Below, piece after piece: positions 8,032 to 16,446 of a stretch of DNA of 64,000 nt. The stretch lies in the NCBI GenBank assembly GCA_041905795.1, contig JAYRKL010000001.1, positions 247,698 to 311,697 of the forward strand. The letters are read 5' to 3'. Numbering within the stretch: position 1 is the first letter of the stretch; every line of letters begins with the position of its first letter. The translations under genes and the position numbers were made by a program. The notes under the pieces are model-generated. The model saw only the letters and a list, made by a program, of their open reading frames with translations. It searched no databases and was not told where the DNA came from. This stretch comes from SHVO01 sp041905795 (GTDB lineage Bacteria; Pseudomonadota; Alphaproteobacteria; Rhodospirillales; Rhodospirillaceae).

Positions 8032-9113
8032 TCGGCGCGCGCCAGCGCTTGCATCATCAGGTCGCGGAACCACGGCGTACGCTGGGCGAGGCTGTGGTCC
8101 TTCAAGCAACGCGCCTGCGCGGCGTCGGCGATCCTGCGCCGGGCCTCGGGTTCCTTCAGGTAGTAGCGGATCTTGGCGATCAGCTCCTGCGGCGTGCGGA
8201 AGGTTTCGACCTCGGTGCCCGGCTCGAAGAACTTCGGCAGTTCCGGATGGTCGGGCGTCAGCAGGAATGCGCCGGCGCCGGTGGCCTCGATCAGGCGCAT
8301 GTTGGGCGGCTGATTGCCGAAGTCATCGATATCGATATTGATCACCATGCCGGCGTTGCGCAAACACCGCAGCATGTCGTTGCCCCAACGCGCCGGCCGG
8401 TTCAGGGACCGCGCCAGCGGGGAAAGCATCCCGGCATCGGGCATGAACAGCCCCAACGAGAATCCCTCCTCGTTGCTCATGTCGGCGAGCCTGTTGAGGA
8501 GCGCGATGCGGCGGCCGTGATGGCCGGTGACGCTTCCCGAAAACACCACGTCGAACTCCTGGGTGCGCGGCGCGGATATGACGGGCGAGTCCTCGGCGAA
8601 GCCGGGGTGGAAGCGTTCAACGGTCTTGGCCCCGAGCGCGCGCGCTTCCGCGAAGATGCGGTCGAAGCTGGTGAGGATGAGGTCGTAGGAAGACAGGTCG
8701 GCGCCGGATACGAACGGGAACCCGCGCCATCCGGCGATCACCCGCGGCCTATGGCTGAGGCGCGCGAGGGCGCGGCTGTCGAGGGTGGTGACATCGGTGG
8801 TGTAGATGATGTCCGGCCGCAGGCGGTCGATCTGCATCAGCGCGACACTGGTGAAATCGGTGCCGGCGGTCGCCAGGATGCCGTGCTCGCACATCCAGGT
8901 CGACTGCGAGGCCATGTCGTTGATCGCGACCTGGAAGGTCTCGAAGCCATGGGCTTTGAGCCGGCGCGAGAAGATGTGGGATTCCGAGAAGCCGTCGTCG
9001 AGCAGCGCGTCCACCTGCGCCTGCCAGGGCATGCCCCTGAGCTTGGGGCGGGCGCCGTAGAAATCCCGCAGATAGGCGGGATAGAACATGTTCAGCTGCA
9101 TGAACCTCGGCAT
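8016..9113 (-). CDS. CgeB-like glycosyltransferase
   Basis: A 365-residue GT-B-type protein. The C-terminal third has the features of the CgeB/Glyco_trans_1_2 family: NMRLIEATGAGAFLLTPD (acidic residue binding the nucleotide sugar), a GTEVETFRTPQELIAKIRYYL segment and a helical end. An N-terminal Rossmann-like half includes RPDIIYTTDVTTLDS and VFSGSVTGHHGRRI. It probably adds one sugar to a surface glycan or to flagellin. The start at 9113 shares one base with the stop of the next upstream glycosyltransferase gene, so the two are translationally coupled. Donor and acceptor cannot be told. Confidence 0.75.
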   Translation of the reverse strand: MPRFMQLNMFYPAYLRDFYGARPKLRGMPWQAQVDALLDDGFSESHIFSRRLKAHGFETFQVAINDMASQSTWMCEHGILATAGTDFTSVALMQIDRLRPDIIYTTDVTTLDSRALARLSHRPRVIAGWRGFPFVSGADLSSYDLILTSFDRIFAEARALGAKTVERFHPGFAEDSPVISAPRTQEFDVVFSGSVTGHHGRRIALLNRLADMSNEEGFSLGLFMPDAGMLSPLARSLNRPARWGNDMLRCLRNAGMVINIDIDDFGNQPPNMRLIEATGAGAFLLTPDHPELPKFFEPGTEVETFRTPQELIAKIRYYLKEPEARRRIADAAQARCLKDHSLAQRTPWFRDLMMQALARADQALR

Positions 9114-10405
9114 CAGCGCGCGCCCAGGCGGCGTGCGCGCTGCGCGGCATAAAGCTCGCCATAGAGCGCCAGATAGGCATCAGCCTGCGATTTCAAGGTA
9201 TGGCGTTCCTCCACCAGCGCGCGGCCGCGCGCGCCGCAAGCCTTGAGGCGGTCGAGGTCGGCGAACGCTTCCATGAAGGCAAGGCTCAAGCCGGATACGT
9301 TGCCGGCCGGCGCCAGGAAGCCATGAACGCCGTTTTCGACCACGTCCGGCACGCCGCCGACGGCGAATCCCACCACCGGCGTGCCGCAGCTCAAGGATTC
9401 CAGCACGGTATTGGGCGAATTGTCCTGGCGGGACGGCATGGCCAGCACGTCGGCCGCCGAATAGATCCGCGCCATGGAGGCGTCGTCCGCCACGAAATCC
9501 AGCTGACCGACCTTGAACGGCGCCTGCACCGAGAGCACGTGACTGTCACCCACGCCGATCAGCATCAGCTTGTCCGCGTCCGGCACCAGCGACAACGCCT
9601 TGACCAGTTCGCGGAAACCCTTGCGCGCGATGCGGATGTGGTTGGCCACGAACAACACGATCCGCGCGTCCTGCGGCAGGTTGAGCGCGGCGCGCGCCGC
9701 GGCTTTATCCGTGGGTTTGAAGGTATCGGTCTCGATGCCGTAAGGGATGCGCCTGCCCGGGAATTTGCGGAACAGCCGGCTCGCCTTGGCTTCATCCACC
9801 AGCCATTGCGAGGGCGCCGCGATATGGAGCATGTCTTCGGGCCAAGCGTCGAACAGCGCGGCTTTGCCCTCGAACACGCGGCGCGACAGATCCCCGGGGT
9901 CGGCCGATCCCAGCAAAGGACAGGCGCCGCAGGCGTCGCGAAATCTGCCGCACATCTGGTCGTAGTGGCAGCCGCCGGTGAAGGCGTTCATGTCGTGCAA
10001 GGTCCACACCACCGGCACCTTGGTGCGCGCCGGATCGAAGAACAGCGGATAGTCCACGAAACCCGCCACCCAGTGCAGGTTGATGACGTCGGCGAGCGGA
10101 CGCTGGATGAAGAAATTGGTGTCGCCGTCCACCCGCTCCTGGCTGAACAGTTCGATGTCCGGGCTGCGGGTGGCGGCGTAGGCGTCGTAGGCGGCGGTCA
10201 GCTCGTCCTTGCAGCGCTGGCGATGCGCCTGGGCGGCGGGCGACGGATCGGGAATGAACCGGCGGACCGAAGGATCGTTCTCCTGCCGGTCGCGCACGAA
10301 ATAGGTGCTGTCGGCGCCCACCGAACGCAGGCCCTTGTGCAGCCGGTAAGCGGCCCGCGCCGCGCCGCCGAAGGAATCCCGGGTGCCGATCTGGAGGATG
10401 CGCAA
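9113..10405 (-). CDS. Glycosyltransferase family 4 (GT-B)
   Basis: About 430 residues. The N-terminus RILQIGTRDSFGGAARAAYRL is typical of GT4 (an N-terminal glycine-rich donor/acceptor loop). Further on are WVAGFVDYPLFF, WTLHDMNAFTGGCHY with a cluster of cysteines (C-G-R-F-R-D-A-C-G-A-C-P, perhaps a metal or disulfide site), and the C-terminal motif SRQDNSPNTVLESLSCGTPVVGF with the EX7E-like nucleotide-sugar site, then DVVENGVHGFL. The start is unsure: a TTG at 10405 starts the conserved core, while an upstream TTG at 10513 would add 36 atypical residues and reach the divergent promoter. It is coupled to the CgeB-like gene downstream. Confidence 0.85.
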   Translation of the reverse strand: MRILQIGTRDSFGGAARAAYRLHKGLRSVGADSTYFVRDRQENDPSVRRFIPDPSPAAQAHRQRCKDELTAAYDAYAATRSPDIELFSQERVDGDTNFFIQRPLADVINLHWVAGFVDYPLFFDPARTKVPVVWTLHDMNAFTGGCHYDQMCGRFRDACGACPLLGSADPGDLSRRVFEGKAALFDAWPEDMLHIAAPSQWLVDEAKASRLFRKFPGRRIPYGIETDTFKPTDKAAARAALNLPQDARIVLFVANHIRIARKGFRELVKALSLVPDADKLMLIGVGDSHVLSVQAPFKVGQLDFVADDASMARIYSAADVLAMPSRQDNSPNTVLESLSCGTPVVGFAVGGVPDVVENGVHGFLAPAGNVSGLSLAFMEAFADLDRLKACGARGRALVEERHTLKSQADAYLALYGELYAAQRARRLGAR

Positions 10406-10531
10406 GGGCCTGAACAACGGATTTAAACGAGGTTGTCTAAATGTAGGACGGCGGACAGAATACGGCCATCCCCGCATCCTTCGCATATCTTGCGCCGGCT
10501 GCGCCACATCCAACAGCCCGCATCACCGTCC

Positions 10532-11323
10532 ATGGCCTCCCATTCGCCGTTTCTGGAACTCGCGGCCCACATGGCCTCCGCGGTCCGCGACTGGCCGCGG
10601 CGCAAGCCGGGTGTCCTGGTCGTCGACCACAAGACCTTGCGCTACGCAGACCTGCACAGTCTCTATCACCAGATCCGCCAGATCTATGGCGAACAGCTTT
10701 ATGCCTTCAGCAGCCGGCGGGACGATCCGCGCATCATCGATTGCGGCGCCCATGTCGGCGTGGCCTCGCTGTTCTTCAAGGAGCGCTATCCGGCCGCCAG
10801 GATCACCGCCTTCGAAGCCGACGCCGCCATCGCCGACATGTGCCGGGCCAATCTGAAAGCCTTCGGCCATGCCGATGTAACGGTGACGCATGCGGCGGTG
10901 TGGACGCACGAAAATGGCGTGAATTTCGCCGCTTCGAATGACGATGCCGGACATGTGGCGGACGCCGGTGCGGACACGGGCGCAAACACGGGCGCGGCCA
11001 CGACCCCATCGGTGCGTCTGAAGGCGCTGCTGGCCGAGGGGCCGGTCGACCTGCTTAAGCTCGATGTCGAAGGCGCGGAGTTCGCGATCGTCGCCGATTG
11101 CGGCGCGAGCCTTGCCGTCGTCGACCGCCTGGTGATCGAGCTGCATGCCATGGACGGCGCCCGTCCGCGGATCGGCGCGCTGCTGGCGATCCTGGAAGCC
11201 CAGGGCTTCCGTTACGTCTTGGGCGACTTGCACCAGGCGCGGTGGCTGGACACGGATCCGACCCCGTTCAGCGCCTGTGCGACGGCCCGGTTCATCATCA
11301 CCGTCTACGCCTGGCGGGATTAG
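10532..11323 (+). CDS. FkbM family SAM-dependent methyltransferase
   Basis: A 263-residue class I methyltransferase. The SAM-binding motif is IIDCGAHVGVASLFF near 75-89, with FEAD after strand 2, and the late motif is VDLLKLDVEGAEFAIV, the hallmark of FkbM proteins that O-methylate sugars or other hydroxyls. An alanine/aspartate/glycine-rich insertion (about 155-175) with repeated ADTGANTGA units lies between the motifs and is probably a flexible loop. The ATG at 10532 is chosen; the frame is open 33 codons further but upstream residues are not protein-like. It is divergent from the GT4 gene and its stop abuts the stop of the convergent dioxygenase gene. Confidence 0.85.
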   Translation: MASHSPFLELAAHMASAVRDWPRRKPGVLVVDHKTLRYADLHSLYHQIRQIYGEQLYAFSSRRDDPRIIDCGAHVGVASLFFKERYPAARITAFEADAAIADMCRANLKAFGHADVTVTHAAVWTHENGVNFAASNDDAGHVADAGADTGANTGAATTPSVRLKALLAEGPVDLLKLDVEGAEFAIVADCGASLAVVDRLVIELHAMDGARPRIGALLAILEAQGFRYVLGDLHQARWLDTDPTPFSACATARFIITVYAWRD

Positions 11324-12097
11324 TCACCCACCGGGCACGCCCATCGCCTTGAGCATGGCGTGGCTATGGGTATGGCCGCGCATGGTGCGCCGGGTGCGGC
11401 CCGGCTGCACGCGGCTGGCGCCGTGGCAGATGTCGGTGTCGAAGATGAAGAGGGTGCCCGCCGGTCCGCAGATCGGGATCGACGGCGTTTCCGGCTCGGG
11501 AAAGACATTGGGGATGTCGTTGAGCGCATGGGCGCCCATGGCCTCTTCGCGCACCATGCGGTTGCGGAGGTTGGACCCGGGCAACGCCCGCATGGCGCCG
11601 TTGGCCTCATCGGTGGCGGTGAGGTAGATGAAAAACTTAAGGACCTGGCGCTTGTCGAAGTGCAGCGCGAACGGCGGCGCGGTCTGGGGGCCGACGGTCT
11701 CCGCCAGGTCGGTGACGAAAATCTCGCCGTTCAGGCGGTAGGCGTCGGGCCCGAAATAGGCCGCGGCGACGGCCGCCATGAAGGGTTGGGCGAAAAATCC
11801 CGCGGTCGCGGGGAACACGGCCGGGGAAAGGCCCGTCCGGGTCAGCCTCAGGTTGACGATATTGCCGTATTCGTCGACGGGAACGCCCAGGTCCCGCCGC
11901 AGGGCGATCATCCTGTCGAATTCCGCGTTCAGGCCCGCCAGCACCTCGCCGGTCACCAGGCCGGGGAACACCGCGATCCCCCACCGGCGCACGGCCTCGG
12001 CCACCGCGTCCGGCGGCGCCATCCGGGCGTGGGTCACATCCGCCGGCGACAGCGAACATTCGGACGGGACATACGTGGATGCGGCCAGGGCGGTCAT
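11324..12097 (-). CDS. Phytanoyl-CoA dioxygenase (PhyH) family protein
   Basis: A 257-residue Fe(II)/2-oxoglutarate-dependent oxygenase-fold protein. The metal ligands can be assigned to H and D in LHFDKRQ and to H in DICHGASRVQPGRTRR, with the arginine of that segment as the likely 2-oxoglutarate anchor. A typical PhyH stretch FFIYLTATDEANGAMRALPGSN lies between. The ATG at 12097 has GGAGG four bases before it, better than the in-frame start ten codons upstream. In a glycan locus such enzymes are expected to hydroxylate a sugar, lipid or small-molecule decoration; the substrate is unknown. It stops exactly next to the FkbM gene stop. Confidence 0.8.
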   Translation of the reverse strand: MTALAASTYVPSECSLSPADVTHARMAPPDAVAEAVRRWGIAVFPGLVTGEVLAGLNAEFDRMIALRRDLGVPVDEYGNIVNLRLTRTGLSPAVFPATAGFFAQPFMAAVAAAYFGPDAYRLNGEIFVTDLAETVGPQTAPPFALHFDKRQVLKFFIYLTATDEANGAMRALPGSNLRNRMVREEAMGAHALNDIPNVFPEPETPSIPICGPAGTLFIFDTDICHGASRVQPGRTRRTMRGHTHSHAMLKAMGVPGG

Positions 12098-12220
12098 GGG
12101 CCTCCGGAGGGGGGAGTCGGCGGGCAAAGAATATGGTAAACCCCAAGATATTGGCGCTTTGTTAACGAGCGCCCCCTAGGCTTCGGCATTTGCAATTCCG
12201 GCCAATATGTTAGCCCCGCC

Positions 12221-13696
12221 GTGACCCGCCATCCCACCCTGACGCGCAATCTCATGCCGCTGACCGCCAACTTGCGGCAGGTGATGACGCGCCTCAACGA
12301 AGGCGTGGGCGGGGTGGTGCTGGTCACCGACGACGCCGGCGTTTTGCGGGGCGTGGTCACCGACGGCGACATCCGCCGCGCCATCATCGGCGGCGCCGCC
12401 TTCGATGCGCCCGCCGACACCTTCATGAGCCGGAGGTTCACCGCCGGCCGCGCCGACGCGGAAGCCATCGACAACCTGGGTCTCCTGAGCGCGCGGGTGC
12501 GCCATCTGCCGATCCTGGATGCCGGCGGACGCCCGGTGGACCTGTTCACCTGGGCCGACCTCTGGCGCATGCCCCTGGTGCAGCCATCCCTGGGCGGCAA
12601 CGAGTCCAAATACGTCAACGATTGCCTCGCGACCGGGTGGATCTCCTCGCAAGGCGCCTATATCGACCGGTTCCAGTCGGCCTTCGCGGCTTACATGGGC
12701 GGCGGCGAAGCCTTGTGCTGCTCGTCGGGCACCACGGCGCTGCATCTCGCCCTGGCCGCCCTCGGCATCGGCCCCGGCGACGAGGTGATCGTGCCGGACT
12801 TCACGTTCGGCGCCACCGCCAATGTCGTGATCCACGCCGGCGCCACGCCGGTGTTCGTCGACGTCGACCCCGTCACCTGGACCATGAACCCGGCCGCCGC
12901 CGCCGCCGCGGTCACGCCGCGCACCAAGGCCATCATCCCGGTGCACCTCTACGGTCACCCTTGCGACATGGACCCGCTCCTGGCGCTGGCCAAACAGCAT
13001 GACCTCAAAGTGATCGAGGACTGCGCCGAGGCTCTGGGCGCCGAATACAAGGGCCGCCGCGTCGGCACCATCGGCGATGTCGGCTGCTTCAGCTTCTTCG
13101 CCAACAAGATCATCACCACCGGCGAAGGCGGCATGGTCACCACCGCCGACAAGAACCTGGCGACCCTCATGGCGCGCCTGCGCGATCACGGCATGGCCAA
13201 GGACCGGCGCTACTGGCACCTGGAGGCCGGGTTCAACTACCGCATGACGAATCTGCAGGCGGCCCTTGGGCTCGCGCAGATGGAAGTGGTGGACAAATTC
13301 CTGGCGCGGCGCGCCGACCTGGTGGCGCGCTACGACAAGACCTTCGCCGGCGTCAACGGCGTCACGCGGCCGCCGCGGGCGCCCTGGGCCAAGAACGTCC
13401 ACTGGCTTTACACCATCGCCGTGGATCCAAAGGTTCTGGGCCTGACCCGCGACCAGCTGGCGCAGAAACTCCTGGAACGCGGCATCGAGACCCGGCCGGT
13501 GTTCTTCCCGCTGCACCCGCAGCCGGCCTACGCGCGCGCCGTCGCCCACCCCTGCCCGGTCACCGAAGACCTGGCGGCGCGCGGACTGAGCCTGCCCACC
13601 GGCAACGAGATGACGGTGGAGGACGCAAGCCGGGTCTGCGACGCCGTCACCTCGGTCCTGCGCACGCACCTGATCTATCAGGTGCGCAGCGCCTGA
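12221..13696 (+). CDS. CBS-domain / DegT-type aminotransferase fusion
   Basis: A 491-residue fusion. Residues about 1-115 form a CBS pair (GVVLVTDDAGVLRGVVTDGDIRRA, then RHLPILDAGGRPVDL), often an adenine-nucleotide sensor. Residues about 120-485 are a DegT/DnrJ/EryC1 PLP-dependent sugar aminotransferase: CSSGTTALHLALAALGIGPGDEV, EDCAEALGA and the Schiff-base K296 in FFANKIITTGEGGM. By family it converts a 4-keto sugar nucleotide to a 4-amino sugar (LegC/PseC/perosamine-synthase-like). Starts at GTG 12221. It opens the nonulosonate operon; an aldolase gene follows after 20 bp. The CBS part suggests allosteric control by nucleotides; it is unusual on this enzyme class. Confidence 0.88.
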   Translation: MTRHPTLTRNLMPLTANLRQVMTRLNEGVGGVVLVTDDAGVLRGVVTDGDIRRAIIGGAAFDAPADTFMSRRFTAGRADAEAIDNLGLLSARVRHLPILDAGGRPVDLFTWADLWRMPLVQPSLGGNESKYVNDCLATGWISSQGAYIDRFQSAFAAYMGGGEALCCSSGTTALHLALAALGIGPGDEVIVPDFTFGATANVVIHAGATPVFVDVDPVTWTMNPAAAAAAVTPRTKAIIPVHLYGHPCDMDPLLALAKQHDLKVIEDCAEALGAEYKGRRVGTIGDVGCFSFFANKIITTGEGGMVTTADKNLATLMARLRDHGMAKDRRYWHLEAGFNYRMTNLQAALGLAQMEVVDKFLARRADLVARYDKTFAGVNGVTRPPRAPWAKNVHWLYTIAVDPKVLGLTRDQLAQKLLERGIETRPVFFPLHPQPAYARAVAHPCPVTEDLAARGLSLPTGNEMTVEDASRVCDAVTSVLRTHLIYQVRSA

Positions 13697-13716
13697 GGTG
13701 AATTGAAGGATATATC

Positions 13717-14676
13717 ATGGCCACGTTCTCCCGCGACCACATCCGGTTCAACCTCGAGGGTCCGGTGTTTCCGATCCCGACGCCGTTCACCGAAGGTGGC
13801 GCCGCGGTCGATCACGACGCGCTGGCGAAATACGTCGACTTCCTGGCGGGCGCGGGCGTGGCGGCGCTGATGTCCACGGTCGGCACCAGCCGTTTCAACC
13901 TGATGTCGTTCGACGAAATGAAGGCGGTCAACGCCACCATCGCCAAGGCCGCCAAGGGCCGCTGCATCGTCATCCTCGCCGGTCCCATGACCGGCGGCAC
14001 CGAGGTCCACGTCGACTTCGCCCGCCACGCCGAGACATCCGGCGCGGATGCCGTCATCGCTTTCATGCCCGAGCGCTACTACGGCCAGGACGCGGTGGTG
14101 GAGTTCTTCAAGACCGTGTCGGAGAGCGTCGGCATCGCCACCATGATCCACGAGATGCCCATGCGCAGCGGCTACGGCGGCCAGCTGCAATATTCCCTCG
14201 ACCTCCTCGACCGGCTGACCGACCTGCCGGGCGTGGTCGGCATGAAGGAAGAATGCATGGACGGGGGCTACGCTTACCTCCTGCACCGGCGCCTCGCCGG
14301 CAAATGCGGCATCATCGGCGCGGGCTCCAAGCGCCTGTACATGCGCGACTTCCACGCCGGCGCCAAAGCCTACCTGGTGGGCCTCGGGAATTTCTTCCCG
14401 CAGGTGGCCAAGGACTTCCACGCCGCCATGAAAGCCCACGACATCGGCCGCGCTCACGCCATCGTGCGCGCCTACGAAGACCCGTTCTTCGACGTGGCGG
14501 TGGGCCTGGGCTGGCATGTGGCGTTGAAAGAGACCATGCACCTGCTTGGCCTGATGCCGCCGCACGAACGCGCGCCGCTGCCGCGCCTCAACGCCGAGCA
14601 GCAGGCCAAATTGACCGCCTGCGTCGACACACTCGGCTGGCGCGGCCGCGCGCCCACCCACGCGGCGATGGTCTGA
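13717..14676 (+). CDS. DapA/NanA-family aldolase-like protein
   Basis: A 319-residue TIM-barrel protein of the dihydrodipicolinate synthase/N-acetylneuraminate lyase family, which form a Schiff base with pyruvate. The lysine is K177 in GVVGMKEE. The N-terminal FPIPTPFTEGGAAVDHDAL is typical. Two usual active-site features are altered: the GTTGE-like loop reads STVGTSRFN, and the catalytic tyrosine motif (YNxP in the family) reads HEMP at 145-148. It therefore may use another substrate than classical members. Lying between an aminotransferase and a CMP-sugar synthetase, it may act on an ulosonic acid or its precursor (inference). RBS AAGGA lies before the ATG. Confidence 0.8.
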   Translation: MATFSRDHIRFNLEGPVFPIPTPFTEGGAAVDHDALAKYVDFLAGAGVAALMSTVGTSRFNLMSFDEMKAVNATIAKAAKGRCIVILAGPMTGGTEVHVDFARHAETSGADAVIAFMPERYYGQDAVVEFFKTVSESVGIATMIHEMPMRSGYGGQLQYSLDLLDRLTDLPGVVGMKEECMDGGYAYLLHRRLAGKCGIIGAGSKRLYMRDFHAGAKAYLVGLGNFFPQVAKDFHAAMKAHDIGRAHAIVRAYEDPFFDVAVGLGWHVALKETMHLLGLMPPHERAPLPRLNAEQQAKLTACVDTLGWRGRAPTHAAMV

Positions 14677-14677
14677 C

Positions 14678-15391
14678 GTGGCCGAGCCTGCGCGCACCCT
14701 GATCGTCGTTCCCGGCCGCGGCGGCTCCAAGCGCCTGCCGCGCAAGAACGTGCTGCCGCTCGGCGGCAAGCCCCTGATCCTGCACGCGGTCGATGTCGGC
14801 CTCGCCACCGGTGCGGCCGTGCTGGTGTCCACCGACGACGCCGAGATCAAGGCCGTGGCGGCAACACGGCCCGGCGTGATCGTGGACGACCGCAAGATCG
14901 AACTGGCCGGCGACACCGTCAAAGTCGTGGATGTGATCCGCGAGCTGGTGGACCGCCCCGAGATCCAGGCGCGCTACGACGTCATCGGCATGCTGCTGCC
15001 CACCTGCCCGTTCCGCACCCCCGACCAGGTGCGCGCCGGTATCGCCGCGCTCGACAAGGACGTGGACGCGGCCATTGCCTTCACCGGTTATGAATTCCCG
15101 CCGACCATGGCGGTGACCTTCGACGGCCAGGGCCTCATGAACCCGCTCTACAACCCTTCGCCGCTGATCACCGGCAACACCCGCTCCCAGGACCAGGTGC
15201 CGACCTTCCGGCCCAACGGCGCGTTCTTTTTCTCCTGGATCGACTCCTTCCGCCGCTTGCGCAGCTTCTACGCCGGCAAGGTGCGCGGCGTGACCATGCC
15301 GCGGATCAATTCGGTCGATATCGATGACGGAGATGACTTTGCCTACGCCCAGTATCTCATCGACCGGGGACAGATTGCGGTGACGCCATGA
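14678..15391 (+). CDS. CMP-nonulosonate cytidylyltransferase (NeuA/PseF-like)
   Basis: A 237-residue GT-A-fold nucleotidyltransferase. The CTP-binding motif is GRGGSKRLPRKNVLPLGGKPL at the N-terminus, with VLVSTDDAEI and MLLPTCPFRTPDQV following, and the metal-binding region NSVDIDDGDDFAYAQ near the end. It activates a nonulosonic acid with CTP to the CMP-sugar used by transferases. The GTG start at 14678 is one base after the aldolase stop, and its end overlaps the next ATG by four bases, so it is translated in one operon with the aldolase and NeuB-like genes. Confidence 0.88.
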   Translation: MAEPARTLIVVPGRGGSKRLPRKNVLPLGGKPLILHAVDVGLATGAAVLVSTDDAEIKAVAATRPGVIVDDRKIELAGDTVKVVDVIRELVDRPEIQARYDVIGMLLPTCPFRTPDQVRAGIAALDKDVDAAIAFTGYEFPPTMAVTFDGQGLMNPLYNPSPLITGNTRSQDQVPTFRPNGAFFFSWIDSFRRLRSFYAGKVRGVTMPRINSVDIDDGDDFAYAQYLIDRGQIAVTP

Positions 15392-16440
15392 GCCCCCTGG
15401 CAAAGGACGTCACCATCCGCGGCAAACGGGTCAGCGACGCCGATCCGGTGTTCATCGTCGCCGAGATCGCCTGCGGCCACCAGGGCGACGTCGGCCAGTG
15501 CAAGGCCTTGATCGACGCAGCCGCCGACGCCGGCGCCGACGCGGTGCAACTGGAGTTCTTCTATCCGCCCGCCAATATGGTGGGCTCGCTGGAGTTTTAT
15601 AAGATCGTCGAGGACCTGGCCTTCACCAAGGACCAGTGGCAGGACCTGATGAACCACGTCCGCCGTCATGACATCGCGGCGTCGGTGTTCGTCTACGATG
15701 ATGTCAGCATGGACTGGGCGCTGGAGATGAAGCCCGACATGCTGAAGCTGAACTCGTCGGATATTTCCAATCCGGACCTGATCGTCGCCGCGGCCAAATC
15801 CGGCCTGCCGTTCACGGTCGGCACCGGCGCCTCGACCCTGCAGGAGATCAAGGACGCGGTCGCGCTGTCCCTGAAACATGGCGGCACGCGCATGATCCTG
15901 CAGCACGGGGTGCAGAACTTCCCGACGCCGTCCGACCAGGCCCATATCCGGCGCATCGCCCTGCTGAAAGAGGCGCTGGGCGCGCTGATCATGTACGCCG
16001 ACCATACCGACGCCAGCCTGCCCCTAGCCCATCACCTCGACCTCGCGGCACTCGGCATGGGCGCCTGCATGGTGGAAAAGCACATGGTGCTGTCGCGCGC
16101 CGCCAAGGGCGTGGACTGGCAGGCGGCGCTGGAACCGGCGGAGTTCAAGGCCTATGTCGCGACCATGCGCGCCGGTTCGCGCGCGCTGGGTCCCGGTCAC
16201 CTGCCGCCGCCGACCGAGGGCGACGAACGCTATCGCCGCTTCCAGAAGAAAAGCATCGTCGCGGCGCGCGATATCCCGGCCGGCGCCAGGTTGATCCGTG
16301 CCGACGTTTCGTTCCTGCGCGCCCAGGGCACGGAGGCCGGACTATCGCCCATGAAGTTCGCGGCCCTTGAAGGCCGCGTCACCACGCGCGCCATCGCCAA
16401 GTGGGAACAAATCACTCTCGCCGATCTCGCGGGTGCTTGA
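15388..16440 (+). CDS. NeuB-family synthase, divergent paralogue
   Basis: A 350-residue NeuB/SpsE-fold protein with a C-terminal SAF (antifreeze-like) domain from about 285. Classical NeuB enzymes condense phosphoenolpyruvate with an amino sugar. Here hallmark positions differ: the NHNG motif after the first strand reads GHQG, the K-F-Q motif reads QLEFF, and the C-x-x-x-YPT motif reads HGVQNFPT; the EKH strand motif (MVEKHMVL) is kept. The altered pocket suggests a different substrate or a non-synthase role. It overlaps neuA by four bases and is followed six bases later by a glycosyltransferase-like gene. A canonical NeuB paralogue is encoded 1.5 kb downstream. Confidence 0.8.
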   Translation: MSPLAKDVTIRGKRVSDADPVFIVAEIACGHQGDVGQCKALIDAAADAGADAVQLEFFYPPANMVGSLEFYKIVEDLAFTKDQWQDLMNHVRRHDIAASVFVYDDVSMDWALEMKPDMLKLNSSDISNPDLIVAAAKSGLPFTVGTGASTLQEIKDAVALSLKHGGTRMILQHGVQNFPTPSDQAHIRRIALLKEALGALIMYADHTDASLPLAHHLDLAALGMGACMVEKHMVLSRAAKGVDWQAALEPAEFKAYVATMRAGSRALGPGHLPPPTEGDERYRRFQKKSIVAARDIPAGARLIRADVSFLRAQGTEAGLSPMKFAALEGRVTTRAIAKWEQITLADLAGA

Positions 16441-16446
16441 GCCTCC

